Assembly (NCBI RefSeq): GCF_000422805.1
Contig: NZ_KE383925.1
Location: forward strand, 159,234-223,233
From: Nocardioides halotolerans DSM 19273
GTDB taxonomy: Bacteria > Actinomycetota > Actinomycetes > Propionibacteriales > Nocardioidaceae
Length of the DNA: 64,000 nucleotides
Direction: 5' to 3'
Part shown: positions 20,327-28,349 of the stretch, piece by piece
Layout: each line of letters starts with the position of its first letter
Position numbering within the stretch: the stretch's first letter is position 1
Program-made: the position numbers and the translations under genes
Notes under the pieces: model-generated
What the model was told of the DNA's origin: nothing
Databases searched by the model: none
What the model saw: the letters and a program-made list of their open reading frames with translations, nothing else

Positions 20327-21370
20327 ATGGCCTCCGCGGTCTTCCTCCACATCGGTCTGCCCAAGACCGGCACCACCTACCTCCAGTCGGTGCTCTGGGG
20401 GGCCAAGAGCGCGCTCGCGGCCGACGGGTTCCTGCTGCCTGGGCGCGGGCACCGCGAGCACCTCTGGGCGGCCCTCGAGCTGCAGGAGCGGCCGCGGCTC
20501 GAGCAGCGTCACCCCAAGGCGCCGGGCACGCTCGGGCGCCTGGTCAAGGCCGTCAACCGGCACCGCGGGCCGGCCATCCTCACCCACGAGTTCATGTGCG
20601 GCGCCGGGCGTGAGCAGGCCCGCCGGCTCATCGAGTCGCTCGCGCCTGCCGAGGTGCACGTCGTGATCACCGCGCGCGACAGCCTCGGGATGCTGACCGC
20701 CGGCTGGGCGGAGTACGTCAAGAACGGCGGCACCAGGCCGCTGGCGGAGATGCGCGGCGACACGCTCGAGGGCCAGTCCGAGTTCGGCTGGCGCACCTGG
20801 GACCTCGCCGGCGTGCTGCGCCGGTGGGGCCGGCACGTCCCGCCGGAGCGCGTCCACGTGCTGCCGATGCCCGGGTCGGGCGCGCCGCGCGACCAGCACT
20901 GGCGGAACTTCGCCGGTGTGCTCGGCCTCGACCCCGACCGCTACGAAGCGCCCGACGAGCCGCGCAACCCGGCCCTCGGTGTGGTGCAGATCGAGCTGCT
21001 CCGGCGGGTCAACCCGCACCTCACGGCGTTCCGCAAGCCGGTGGACCGCGGCACCTGGATCAGGGGCTACCTCGCCGAGGGCCACCTGGTGCGCCAGGAG
21101 GGTGAGCGGCTCGGGGCGGACGACGTGCAGGTCGCCGAGTGTCGCGAGCGCGCCGACCGCGCCGTACGCATCATCGAGCGGCGCGGGTTCCACGTCGTCG
21201 GCGACCTGGACGCCCTGCGGGTGCCCGACGACGTCCCGGAGAGGCCACGCCCGGACGCCGTGTCGAATGAGGCTCTGCTGGCCTCAGCCACTACACTCGT
21301 CGCTGATCTGCTCGCGGACGTCCGTCGCATCGCCCGCGAGGGCCCGCCCGACCTGACAGAGGATGCGTGA
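20327..21370 (+). CDS. Sulfotransferase-family protein
   Basis: The 347-residue protein opens with FLHIGLPKTGTTYLQ (about 7-20), the 5'-phosphosulfate binding loop of PAPS-dependent sulfotransferases. The 3'-phosphate binding region is probably VITARDSLGMLTAGWAEYV, with Arg and Ser placed as in the R-x7-S motif. The remainder is typical of poorly characterised bacterial sulfotransferases that modify glycans. It lies 13 bp after the DUF6752 gene and overlaps the following open frame, so it belongs to the LicD surface set. Acceptor unknown; a cell-wall or teichoic-acid-like polymer is my inference. Confidence 0.78.
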   Translation: MASAVFLHIGLPKTGTTYLQSVLWGAKSALAADGFLLPGRGHREHLWAALELQERPRLEQRHPKAPGTLGRLVKAVNRHRGPAILTHEFMCGAGREQARRLIESLAPAEVHVVITARDSLGMLTAGWAEYVKNGGTRPLAEMRGDTLEGQSEFGWRTWDLAGVLRRWGRHVPPERVHVLPMPGSGAPRDQHWRNFAGVLGLDPDRYEAPDEPRNPALGVVQIELLRRVNPHLTAFRKPVDRGTWIRGYLAEGHLVRQEGERLGADDVQVAECRERADRAVRIIERRGFHVVGDLDALRVPDDVPERPRPDAVSNEALLASATTLVADLLADVRRIAREGPPDLTEDA

Positions 21371-21413
21371 CCTCGTCCGTCGCATGCATCCGGAGCACTT
21401 GGAGAGGTTGTCG

Positions 21414-22904
21414 GTGAAGAGAGTCTCGATTGCTGCGTGTAGCGCGGTCTCGATCGCGCTGGTCCTGAGCATGTGGGGCATGGTCCCCACCGCCCAGGCG
21501 TCCGCGCGGGCCACGCAGGTGACGACCGCGACCGCGCCGCTCGGCACGGTCGCCGGCGCGCCCGCCGACAAGAAGAAGCCCAAGCCGAAGCGCTGGAAGG
21601 CCTACAAGGGGGCGTTCTTCAACAACCCCCACGTCAACGCCGACCGGTTCAAGCTCGAGCGCCGGCTGATCGACACGATCCGCCACACGCAGAAGGGCGC
21701 GACGATCCGGATCGCGGTCTACTCCTTCGACCGCGAGGGCGTCGCCGACGCGCTGATCGCCGCCCACAAGCGCGGCGTGAAGATCCAGATGCTGCTCAAC
21801 GACCACCAGGACACCCACGCGATGAAGCGGGTGCGGGCGGTGCTCGGCACCAACCGGTTCGCCAAGAACTTCATCTACAAGTGCAAGCAGGGCTGCCGCA
21901 CCTTCGCCGACCAGTACCGCAACCTGCACTCGAAGTTCTACACCTTCACCCAGGCCGGCAAGTCCGACCACGTGATGGCGATCGGGTCCTTCAACCTGAC
22001 CCGCAACGCGATCTACCACCAGTGGAACGACCTCTACTTCATGTCCGGCAACGAGCCGCTGTTCGACCAGTTCGTGGCGACGTTCAAGGACATGAAGAAG
22101 GACTACAACACCAAGCAGCCGCCGATCCGCTTCTGCGGCACGCCCAAGGGCGCGGAGTGCAACGACGCGGTCGACAAGTACACCGCCTGGATCTTCCCCA
22201 AGACCTCGACGCCGCAGAGCGACGTGGTGCTCGACATGCTCAACAAGATCCAGTGCCTCACGCCCGACGGCAACGGAGGCCAGACCCGCACCCACCTCGC
22301 GCTCTCGATGCACACCATGCGCGGCAACCGCGGCAACTACCTCGCCGCCGCCATCCGCAACAAGTGGGCCCAGGGCTGCGACTTCCGGGTGAGCTACGGG
22401 CTGATCGGCTTCAAGACCAAGCAGATCCTCGGCGCCTCGACGGCGCGCGGCCGGATCCCGCTGCGCTCCACCGGGCTCGACTACCACCCCGACGACGACT
22501 TCGACCTCAACCACGACGGTGAGGACGACGTCATCCTCGACTACTACACCCACCAGAAGTACCTCGTGGTGCAGGGCACCTACGCCGGCGTCCCCAACAC
22601 CAACATGGTGCTGACGGGCTCCTCCAACTGGGCGAGCCTCGGCACCGCCGAGGACGAGGTGTTCTTCACGATCCTGGGCCGCAACAACGTCAAGCGCTAC
22701 CTGGCCAACTTCAACTCGTTCTGGAACAACGGCCGCTGGACGCGCAACGCGTACACGACGACGTACACCGACTTCAAGGTCGCCCGGATGGTCCGCCAGG
22801 CCGACGGCACCTACGAGAAGGGCTACGTCACGGTCCGGCGCCCGGTCACCACGGTCGAGCGCGACCCGGCCGTGGCCGGCGGCCAGTTCTGGGAAGGCGA
22901 CTGA
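21414..22904 (+). CDS. Exported phospholipase-D-like protein
   Basis: GTG 21414 is chosen as start because a GGAGAGG site lies about 6 bases upstream and the protein then begins with a clean signal peptide (KRVSIAACSAVSIALVLSMWGMVPTAQASA); an in-frame start at 21363 would add 17 residues. The mature protein has two PLD-like catalytic regions: LHSKFYTF followed by GSFNLTRNA (H172, K174) and HQKYLVV followed by TGSSNWASLG (H380, K382). In both the Asp of the HxKx4D motif is replaced (Thr and Gln). A cysteine pair (YKCKQGCR) suggests a disulfide. It probably cleaves or transfers phosphodiesters outside the cell. Confidence 0.82.
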   Translation: MKRVSIAACSAVSIALVLSMWGMVPTAQASARATQVTTATAPLGTVAGAPADKKKPKPKRWKAYKGAFFNNPHVNADRFKLERRLIDTIRHTQKGATIRIAVYSFDREGVADALIAAHKRGVKIQMLLNDHQDTHAMKRVRAVLGTNRFAKNFIYKCKQGCRTFADQYRNLHSKFYTFTQAGKSDHVMAIGSFNLTRNAIYHQWNDLYFMSGNEPLFDQFVATFKDMKKDYNTKQPPIRFCGTPKGAECNDAVDKYTAWIFPKTSTPQSDVVLDMLNKIQCLTPDGNGGQTRTHLALSMHTMRGNRGNYLAAAIRNKWAQGCDFRVSYGLIGFKTKQILGASTARGRIPLRSTGLDYHPDDDFDLNHDGEDDVILDYYTHQKYLVVQGTYAGVPNTNMVLTGSSNWASLGTAEDEVFFTILGRNNVKRYLANFNSFWNNGRWTRNAYTTTYTDFKVARMVRQADGTYEKGYVTVRRPVTTVERDPAVAGGQFWEGD

Positions 22905-22918
22905 CCCCAGCCGCGACC

Positions 22919-23197
22919 CTCGTACGCCGGGGCTGGGACGCAACCGACCTCGGTCCCGCGGGTGCCACCGCTGCGGAGGTCTCGACAAGCTCGACCAGCG
23001 GTGGGCGGGCTGGGTGCCCTCCCTGCGGAGGTTTCGAGACAGGCGCTAGCGCGCCTTCCTCAACCAGCGGTGCGTTCCGGTGGTTGAGGAGGTCGCGCAG
23101 CGACCGTCTCGAAACCTCGTACGCGGGGGCTGGGACGCAACCGAGCTCGGTCCGCCGGGTGTCCACGCTGCGGAGGTCTCGACGGGCTCGACCAGCG
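22919..23197. repeat. Mosaic of direct and inverted repeats
   Basis: The 322-bp gap 22905-23226 has no gene and is built from repeats. A 38-bp unit beginning CTCGTACGC occurs at 22919-22956 and 23116-23153 (36/38 identical). A 30-bp unit starting CTGCGGAGG and containing TCTCGAC...GCTCGACCAG follows each copy (22971-23000, 23168-23197). Between them, 23030-23066 (GGTTTCGAGAC...CTCAACCA) and 23081-23116 (TGGTTGAG...GTCTCGAAACC) are inverted copies of each other and could form a long hairpin. The layout suggests duplication of a small dispersed element. Confidence 0.75.
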
Positions 23198-23226
23198 CGG
23201 GTCGGGCTGGGTGCGGCGGTGGCGGG

Positions 23227-23916
23227 TCAGCCGCCGTTGCCGTTGCCGGCGTCCTCGGCGGTGAGCAGCTGGTGGGCGAAGTCGCTGACGACGTTGAGAT
23301 CGGCGCCGACCAGGGCCGCGCCGGTGCCGGGGAGGTCCTTCGCGATGCCCGCCCCTCCGGAGCCGGTATAGGCGTCCCACTTGCCGGTGCCGCTGATCTT
23401 CACGGTGCCTCCGGCCTTGGCGCCGGGGAGCAGCCGGGCGACGAGGTCGGCGGCGGAGGCGGTCGACTGCAGGAGGGTGGCGGGGGCGCCGTTCGGGTCG
23501 GTGAGCTCGATGGTCCACGTGCCGCCGCCCTTCGGGGCGTACGACGCGGAGACGACGGTCCACCCGTCGGGGACCCCCGCGGGGATCAGTGCCGGGAAGC
23601 CCGCCTTCAGGGCGGCCTTCACCGCCTTGGTGATGATCGGCGAGGGCACCGGGTCGCTCTCCGTGGGCGCGTCGCTGGCCGTGGGGGTCTCCGACGCCGC
23701 CGGGGTCTCGGTCAGGGTCGGTGCGGCGCTGGTCGTCGTCGAGCCGGTCGGGTCGGAGGCCGTGGCGCCGCTGCCGTCGTCGGAGCCGCAGGCGGCTGCC
23801 GCCACGGCGACGAGCGCCAGCCCGGCCACCGCCGCGGGGATCCGCCTGCGTGCCCTGGTCAGCCCGGTCGCGCCGCCGGTGATGCCGGTCATCTCGCCCG
23901 TCATGTCCCCAGTCAT
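23227..23916 (-). CDS. Lipoprotein of unknown function
   Basis: From ATG 23916 the 229-residue protein begins with an MTGDMTGEMTG repeat, a basic stretch (TRARRR) and a signal peptide ending in the lipobox VAAAAC. A Thr/Ser/Pro-rich linker leads to a C-terminal domain (PDGWTVVSASYAPKGGGTWTIEL; KISGTGKWDAYTGSGG) that I do not recognise. It should be attached to the outer face of the membrane. Alternative starts lie at 23904 and 23892. Its 3' end borders the repeat mosaic. Confidence 0.7.
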   Translation of the reverse strand: MTGDMTGEMTGITGGATGLTRARRRIPAAVAGLALVAVAAAACGSDDGSGATASDPTGSTTTSAAPTLTETPAASETPTASDAPTESDPVPSPIITKAVKAALKAGFPALIPAGVPDGWTVVSASYAPKGGGTWTIELTDPNGAPATLLQSTASAADLVARLLPGAKAGGTVKISGTGKWDAYTGSGGAGIAKDLPGTGAALVGADLNVVSDFAHQLLTAEDAGNGNGG

Positions 23917-24122
23917 GTCCTTAGTGTGCCCCGTCCTACCCACACAGAGCCTGACGGCGGCCAACCTTCGGCGGTTCCGCCCCGTCAAGGGAGGAGAGGC
24001 ATGATGGCTCGTCGCGGAGCGGCAGTTCTGTGAAAACTGTGACGCGTGGGGCTGTTGTGGATTTAGCATCAGTCAAGGCACACTGCTTGCGCGACACTCT
24101 CGATCCTCGGAGGAACACCACC

Positions 24123-25292
24123 ATGACGGGCTTCCCCACCGTCGTACGCCAGCGCGTCCTCGGCCAGGGCCTGCGCCGCTGGTCCATCGCGGCGCTCGTG
24201 CTCGGCACCATCGCCGGCGGCACCGCCCTCGCGGTGAGCGCCTCGGCGAAGAAGGCCGACGAGTACGGCCAGGTGGGCGCCAGCCCCGTCCCCGTGACCG
24301 AGGTGGTGCACGGCAAGACGAAGTTCCGCGTCGGGTCGTTCAACATCCTCGGCTACGACCACACCGCGCCCGGCGGCAGCAAGAAGGGCTACGCCGACGG
24401 CGCGCAGCGGATGAAGTGGGCCGTCCAGGTGCTCAAGAGCGAGGACGTGGACGTCGTGGGGCTCCAGGAGTTCCAGCCCCAGCAGTACGCCAAGTGGGTC
24501 AAGAAGGCCTCGTCCCGCTACGACATCTTCCCGGGCTACGTCGACACCGTCGGCTTCCTGCGCAACTCGATCGCGTGGCGCAAGGACAAGTTCAAGATGG
24601 TGTCGAACAGCTGGATCAAGCTGCCCTACTTCCACGGTGACGTGCTGCGGATGCCGGTCGTGCTCCTCCAGTCGCTCTCGACGGGCCAGCAGTTCTACGT
24701 GATGAACTTCCAGAACCCGGCCGACGTCCGCGGCAACGCCCAGAAGTGGCGCCTGATCGGCCAGCGGCTGCAGATCGCGCTGGTCAACCACCTCAAGGCC
24801 AGCAACAACCTCCCGGTCATCTGGACCGGCGACATGAACGCCAAGCGGCAGGTGTTCTGCCGGGTCACCGCGCAGGCCGGGATGATCTCTGCCAGCGGCG
24901 GGGTCCGCACCGCCACGAGCTGCAGCCCGCCGCGCGGCATGGTGGTCGACTGGATCTTCGGCTCGGGCGTGAAGTTCAAGAAGTACCAGCAGCTCCGCAC
25001 CCGGAAGATCGCGCGGACCACCGACCACCACCTGCTCACCACCAAGGTGCGGATCCTGCCGGTCGCGGCGACGGTCCCGCCCCCGTCGGCCTGCGTGACG
25101 GTGAGCGCGACGGCGACGGCCACGGTCACGGCCCCCACCTCGACGGCGACCGCCACGTCCACGACGACACCCACGGCGCCCACGACGCTCCCGCCAGTGC
25201 CTCCGACGGCCCCGGGCATCCCGAACTGGCCGCCGACCTGCACCGTGACCGCCACCACCACGACCACGACGACCCTCACACCGTCTCCGTGA
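24123..25292 (+). CDS. Exported EEP-family protein, copy 2, with Thr/Pro-rich tail
   Basis: ATG 24123 follows an AGGA site and gives 389 residues with an N-terminal signal/anchor (RRWSIAALVLGTIAGGTALAVSASA). EEP motifs match copy 1 at 15883: FNILGYDH, DVDVVGLQEFQP, SIAWRKD, NFQNPAD, TGDMNAKR, VVDWIFG and TDHHLLT. The last about 70 residues are a Thr/Ala/Pro-rich tail bounded by two cysteines (PSACVTV and PTCTV), like a cell-wall-spanning or O-glycosylated stalk. The two paralogues bracket the surface block. Substrate unknown; both probably act on phosphodiesters outside the cell. Confidence 0.8.
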   Translation: MTGFPTVVRQRVLGQGLRRWSIAALVLGTIAGGTALAVSASAKKADEYGQVGASPVPVTEVVHGKTKFRVGSFNILGYDHTAPGGSKKGYADGAQRMKWAVQVLKSEDVDVVGLQEFQPQQYAKWVKKASSRYDIFPGYVDTVGFLRNSIAWRKDKFKMVSNSWIKLPYFHGDVLRMPVVLLQSLSTGQQFYVMNFQNPADVRGNAQKWRLIGQRLQIALVNHLKASNNLPVIWTGDMNAKRQVFCRVTAQAGMISASGGVRTATSCSPPRGMVVDWIFGSGVKFKKYQQLRTRKIARTTDHHLLTTKVRILPVAATVPPPSACVTVSATATATVTAPTSTATATSTTTPTAPTTLPPVPPTAPGIPNWPPTCTVTATTTTTTTLTPSP

Positions 25293-25369
25293 TCCTGGCC
25301 ACGGCGCCGGCGGTGAACGACCGCTAACCTGCTCCGGTCCCACCCCCACACCCGGCGAGGAGCAGCCCC

Positions 25370-26578
25370 ATGGGTCGCCTGTGCCAGACCGACGGACTGA
25401 CCGAGGACCAGACCGAGATCCTCAAGGCGGTCAGGACCTTCGTCGACGAGCAGATCATCCCGGTTGCGACCGAGCTCGAGCACGCCGACGAGTACCCGCA
25501 GGAGATCGTCGACGGGCTCAAGGAGCTGGGGATCTTCGGGCTCACCATCCCCGAGGAGTACGACGGGCTCGGCGAGTCGCTGCTGACCTACGCGCTGTGC
25601 GTCGAGGAGATCGCCCGGGGCTGGATGAGCGTCTCGGGTGTCATCAACACCCACTTCATCGTGGCCTACATGCTCATGCGCCACGGCACCGAGGAGCAGA
25701 AGAAGAAGTACCTGCCGCGGATGGCCGCCGGCGAGGTCCGCGGCGCGTTCTCGATGTCCGAGCCCGGGCTGGGCTCCGACGTGTCCGCGATCAAGACCAA
25801 GGCCGTCAAGGACGGCGACGGGTGGAAGATCGACGGCCAGAAGATGTGGCTGACCAACGGCGGCACGTCCAACCTCGTGGCCACCCTGGTCCGGACCGGC
25901 CAGGCCGACGGCGACGGCGGCGAGGAGTCGCCGTACAAATCGATGACGACGTTCCTCGTCGAGAAGGAGGAGGGCTTCGGCGAGACCGCGCCGGGCCTGA
26001 CCATCCCGGGCAAGATCGACAAGATGGGCTACAAGGGCGTCGACACCACGGAGGCGGTCTTCGAGGGCTTCCGGACCACCGACGAGCAGGTCCTCGGCGG
26101 CGAGACGGGCAAGGGCTTCTACCAGATGATGGACGGCGTCGAGGTCGGCCGTGTCAACGTCGCCGCCCGCGCCTGCGGCATCGCCAACCGGGCCTTCGAG
26201 CTCGCCATCGCCTACAGCCAGCAGCGCGAGACCTTCGGCAAGCCGATCTCGGAGCACCAAGCCATCCTCTTCCGCCTCGCCGAGATGGCGACCAAGGTCG
26301 AGACCGCGCACGCGATGATGGTCCGCGCCGCACGGATGAAGGACTCCGGACAGCGCAACGACGTCGAGGCCGGCATGGCCAAGATGGTCGCCTCGGAGTA
26401 CTGCAACGAGGTGGTCCAGGACTCCTTCCGCATCCACGGCGGCTACGGCTACTCCAAGGAGTACGAGATCGAGCGCCTCTACCGCGAGGCCGCGTTCATG
26501 CTGATCGGCGAGGGCACGAGCGACATCCAGAAGATGATCATCGGCCGCGCGCTGCTCAAGGACTACAAGCTCAAGTAG
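25370..26578 (+). CDS. Acyl-CoA dehydrogenase
   Basis: The 402-residue flavoenzyme has the full acyl-CoA dehydrogenase fold: FSMSEPGLGSDVSAIKTKA for FAD/substrate contacts, KMWLTNGG, and the C-terminal GYGYSKEYEIERLYREA followed by GEGTSDIQK, where E381 is placed as the catalytic base of short/medium-chain enzymes. It oxidises acyl-CoA thioesters to 2-enoyl-CoA in the cytosol. The chain length cannot be read. It stands alone in its operon and overlaps the convergent acetyltransferase gene by 8 bp at their 3' ends. Confidence 0.93.
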   Translation: MGRLCQTDGLTEDQTEILKAVRTFVDEQIIPVATELEHADEYPQEIVDGLKELGIFGLTIPEEYDGLGESLLTYALCVEEIARGWMSVSGVINTHFIVAYMLMRHGTEEQKKKYLPRMAAGEVRGAFSMSEPGLGSDVSAIKTKAVKDGDGWKIDGQKMWLTNGGTSNLVATLVRTGQADGDGGEESPYKSMTTFLVEKEEGFGETAPGLTIPGKIDKMGYKGVDTTEAVFEGFRTTDEQVLGGETGKGFYQMMDGVEVGRVNVAARACGIANRAFELAIAYSQQRETFGKPISEHQAILFRLAEMATKVETAHAMMVRAARMKDSGQRNDVEAGMAKMVASEYCNEVVQDSFRIHGGYGYSKEYEIERLYREAAFMLIGEGTSDIQKMIIGRALLKDYKLK

Positions 26579-27125
26579 CCGATCTGGCCCGCCAGTCCGG
26601 CGCCAGCACGGCCCAGACCTCGGTGTCCCACAGCCGGTCACGGTGCTGCCACGACTCGCGCAGCGTGCCCTCCAGCCTCATGCCGAGCCGCTCGGCGATC
26701 TTGCGGCTGGCGAGGTTCTCGGGCACGCAGTGCCACTCGGCGCGGTGCAGCCCGCGCTCGAGCAGCGCCCAGTCGAGCATCGCGGTCGCGGCGCGCGTGA
26801 CGTGCCCGCGGCCCTGCGCGTCGGCGGCCAGCCAGACGCCGACCTCGCAGAGACCTCCGGCCGGGTCGAAGACGCGAAAGAGCGTCCCGCCGATCATCCG
26901 ACCCGCCACCCGGAGCGCGTAGATGCGCGGTCCGTCGGCCGCGGTGCCGTCGGCGTACCGCTGCAGGAAGGCGCGGGCGCGGTCCTCGTCGTGGAGCGAG
27001 GCGCCCCACGGGAGCCAGGGGGCGAGGTGGTCGCGCTCGGCCGCGACGAACGCCGCGAGCTCGGCGGACTGCCAGGGCTCGAGGGCAGTGAGCGTGAGTC
27101 CGTCACCGAGGTCGAGCGAGAGCAT
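26571..27125 (-). CDS. GNAT-family N-acetyltransferase (RimJ/RimL-like)
   Basis: The start is set at ATG 27125 (MLSLDLGDGLTLTALEPW) because of a GGAAGG site upstream; longer starts would run into the operator. The 184-residue protein shows the GNAT acetyl-CoA loop GVWLAADAQGRGHVTRA, then LHRAEWHCVPENLASRKIAERLGMRLEG, the RimJ/RimL signature. Such enzymes acetylate ribosomal protein N-termini or small amines. It is transcribed divergently from the TetR gene, and the shared 49-bp gap holds a palindrome, so the TetR protein probably regulates it. Confidence 0.85.
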   Translation of the reverse strand: MLSLDLGDGLTLTALEPWQSAELAAFVAAERDHLAPWLPWGASLHDEDRARAFLQRYADGTAADGPRIYALRVAGRMIGGTLFRVFDPAGGLCEVGVWLAADAQGRGHVTRAATAMLDWALLERGLHRAEWHCVPENLASRKIAERLGMRLEGTLRESWQHRDRLWDTEVWAVLAPDWRARSAT

Positions 27126-27142
27126 GGGCAGGCCTTCCGCAA

Positions 27143-27166
27143 GGTACATAACGACTGTTGTGTACC
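27143..27166. promoter_or_regulatory. TetR-type operator in a divergent promoter
   Basis: GGTACATAAC (27143-27152) and GTTGTGTACC (27157-27166) are inverted copies (9 of 10 match) around a 4-bp centre. The palindrome lies in the 49-bp gap between the GNAT and TetR starts. It overlaps where both promoters must be; the right half contains TACCCT, a possible -10 for the TetR gene. It is probably the autoregulatory operator. Confidence 0.7.
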
Positions 27167-27174
27167 CTAGCACC

Positions 27175-27768
27175 ATGCCGGCACCGGTCGACCACGACAC
27201 CCGTCGCCGCGAGGTCGCCGAGGCGGTGTGGCGGGTGCTGGCCGAGACCGGGTTCGCCGGGTTGAGCCTGCGGGCCGTCGCGACCGAGATGGGAGCGACG
27301 ACCGGCCTGCTGACGCACTACTTCCGCAGCAAGCGCGAGCTGGTGGAGCACGCGCTCGAGGTCGTCCACGAGCGCACGGCGCCGCGCATGCAGGACGTCG
27401 GCCCGCCCGCCCCCGGCCTCGAGGGGCTTCGCGCGCGGCTGCGCGCGGTGCTGGTCGACGACGCCGAGGCGACGGTGCTGAGCAAGGTCTGGGTGGGCTT
27501 CTGGGACCTCGCCCTGGCCGATGCGGAGCTCGGGCTCGCTGAGGCGGCCCGCTACGAGCGGTGGCGCGACCGCCTGCGGCCGCTGGTCGACGAGGCGCTC
27601 GCCGCGGGCGAGCTGCCGCTCGGCCGCGACCGCGAGACGGTGGTCGACCTCCTCACGGCGTTCACCCACGGCCTCGTGGTCCAGGCGCTCTTCGACCCGG
27701 ACCGGTTCCCGGCCGAGCGGCAGTACGCCGTGCTCGACGAGCTGCTGGGCGCCCTGGCTAGTCGCTGA
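27175..27768 (+). CDS. TetR/AcrR-family regulator (BetI-like C-terminus)
   Basis: The 197-residue protein has an N-terminal TetR helix-turn-helix (GFAGLSLRAVATEMGATTGLLTHYFRSKRELVEHAL, about 27-62) and a helical C-terminal ligand domain of the BetI/TetR_C_6 type (VGFWDLALADAEL, ERWRDRLRPLVDEALAAGEL). It is divergent from the GNAT gene and the gap carries a matching palindrome. The ligand is unknown. Its 3' end overlaps the convergent lipoprotein gene by 11 bp. Confidence 0.88.
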   Translation: MPAPVDHDTRRREVAEAVWRVLAETGFAGLSLRAVATEMGATTGLLTHYFRSKRELVEHALEVVHERTAPRMQDVGPPAPGLEGLRARLRAVLVDDAEATVLSKVWVGFWDLALADAELGLAEAARYERWRDRLRPLVDEALAAGELPLGRDRETVVDLLTAFTHGLVVQALFDPDRFPAERQYAVLDELLGALASR

Positions 27769-28270
27769 CCTCGACGTTCGCGATCGTGTAGCCGGTCTCG
27801 TCGTCGGCGATCTCCTCGCTGCCGTCGACGTAGACGCTGCTGGGGTAGTCCTGACCGTCGGGCCAGTCGACGTCGACCCGGGCGGCTTCGGTGTCGTTGG
27901 CCTTCTCGATGACGTCGTTGATGGTCATCCAGAAGGTCTGCTCGGCCGGCGCGCCCTCGACGATCCCGCCGTCGCGGCCGCCACCGCCGCCGGCGCCGTA
28001 CACCGCCGCCTCGACCTCGCCGTCGGCGACGGTCACCACGACCGGGGCGCCGCCGCCTATGCAGAAACAGGTCACGGTGAGCTCGAAGGTGTAGTCGGTG
28101 GGCCCGAACTCCGGGTAGGTGCCCACCGTGGGCTCCGCCGTCGGGCTCGGCGTGCTCGTCGCCGTCGTGGGGGCGGGGTCCGAGGCGACGCCGCCTGAGT
28201 CGTCGTCGGAGCACGCGGCGAGCGACAGCGGGAGCACGAGGGCAGCGAGCGTCAGCGCGAGGGATCGCAT
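27758..28270 (-). CDS. DUF6174-type lipoprotein
   Basis: From ATG 28270 the 170-residue protein has a signal peptide ending in the lipobox SLAAC, a Thr/Ser/Pro linker, and a DUF6174-like domain: YTFELTVTCFC with a Cys-x-Cys, PVVVTVADGEVEAAVYG, a Gly-rich insertion, and TINDVIEKA / DVDWPDGQDYPSSVYVDG. DUF6174 proteins are small surface lipoproteins of unknown role. A start at 28306 would add 12 residues; neither start has a strong ribosome binding site. Confidence 0.75.
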   Translation of the reverse strand: MRSLALTLAALVLPLSLAACSDDDSGGVASDPAPTTATSTPSPTAEPTVGTYPEFGPTDYTFELTVTCFCIGGGAPVVVTVADGEVEAAVYGAGGGGGRDGGIVEGAPAEQTFWMTINDVIEKANDTEAARVDVDWPDGQDYPSSVYVDGSEEIADDETGYTIANVEVSD

Positions 28271-28349
28271 CTCGGTCGGACGGGTCGACGGCGCGCCGGG
28301 TTCCATGAGCCCACTCTGCCGGGTCGCTGGCACCTATGGTCGGACCGCC

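Noticed and set aside
23227..24069. Longer start for the lipoprotein gene at 24069
   Set aside because: The extra 51 residues would place the signal peptide far from the N-terminus; ATG 23916 gives a normal lipoprotein signal.
26923..27174. N-terminal extension of the TetR gene
   Set aside because: It would run through the operator and the divergent acetyltransferase coding sequence. ATG 27175 precedes a normal TetR N-terminus.
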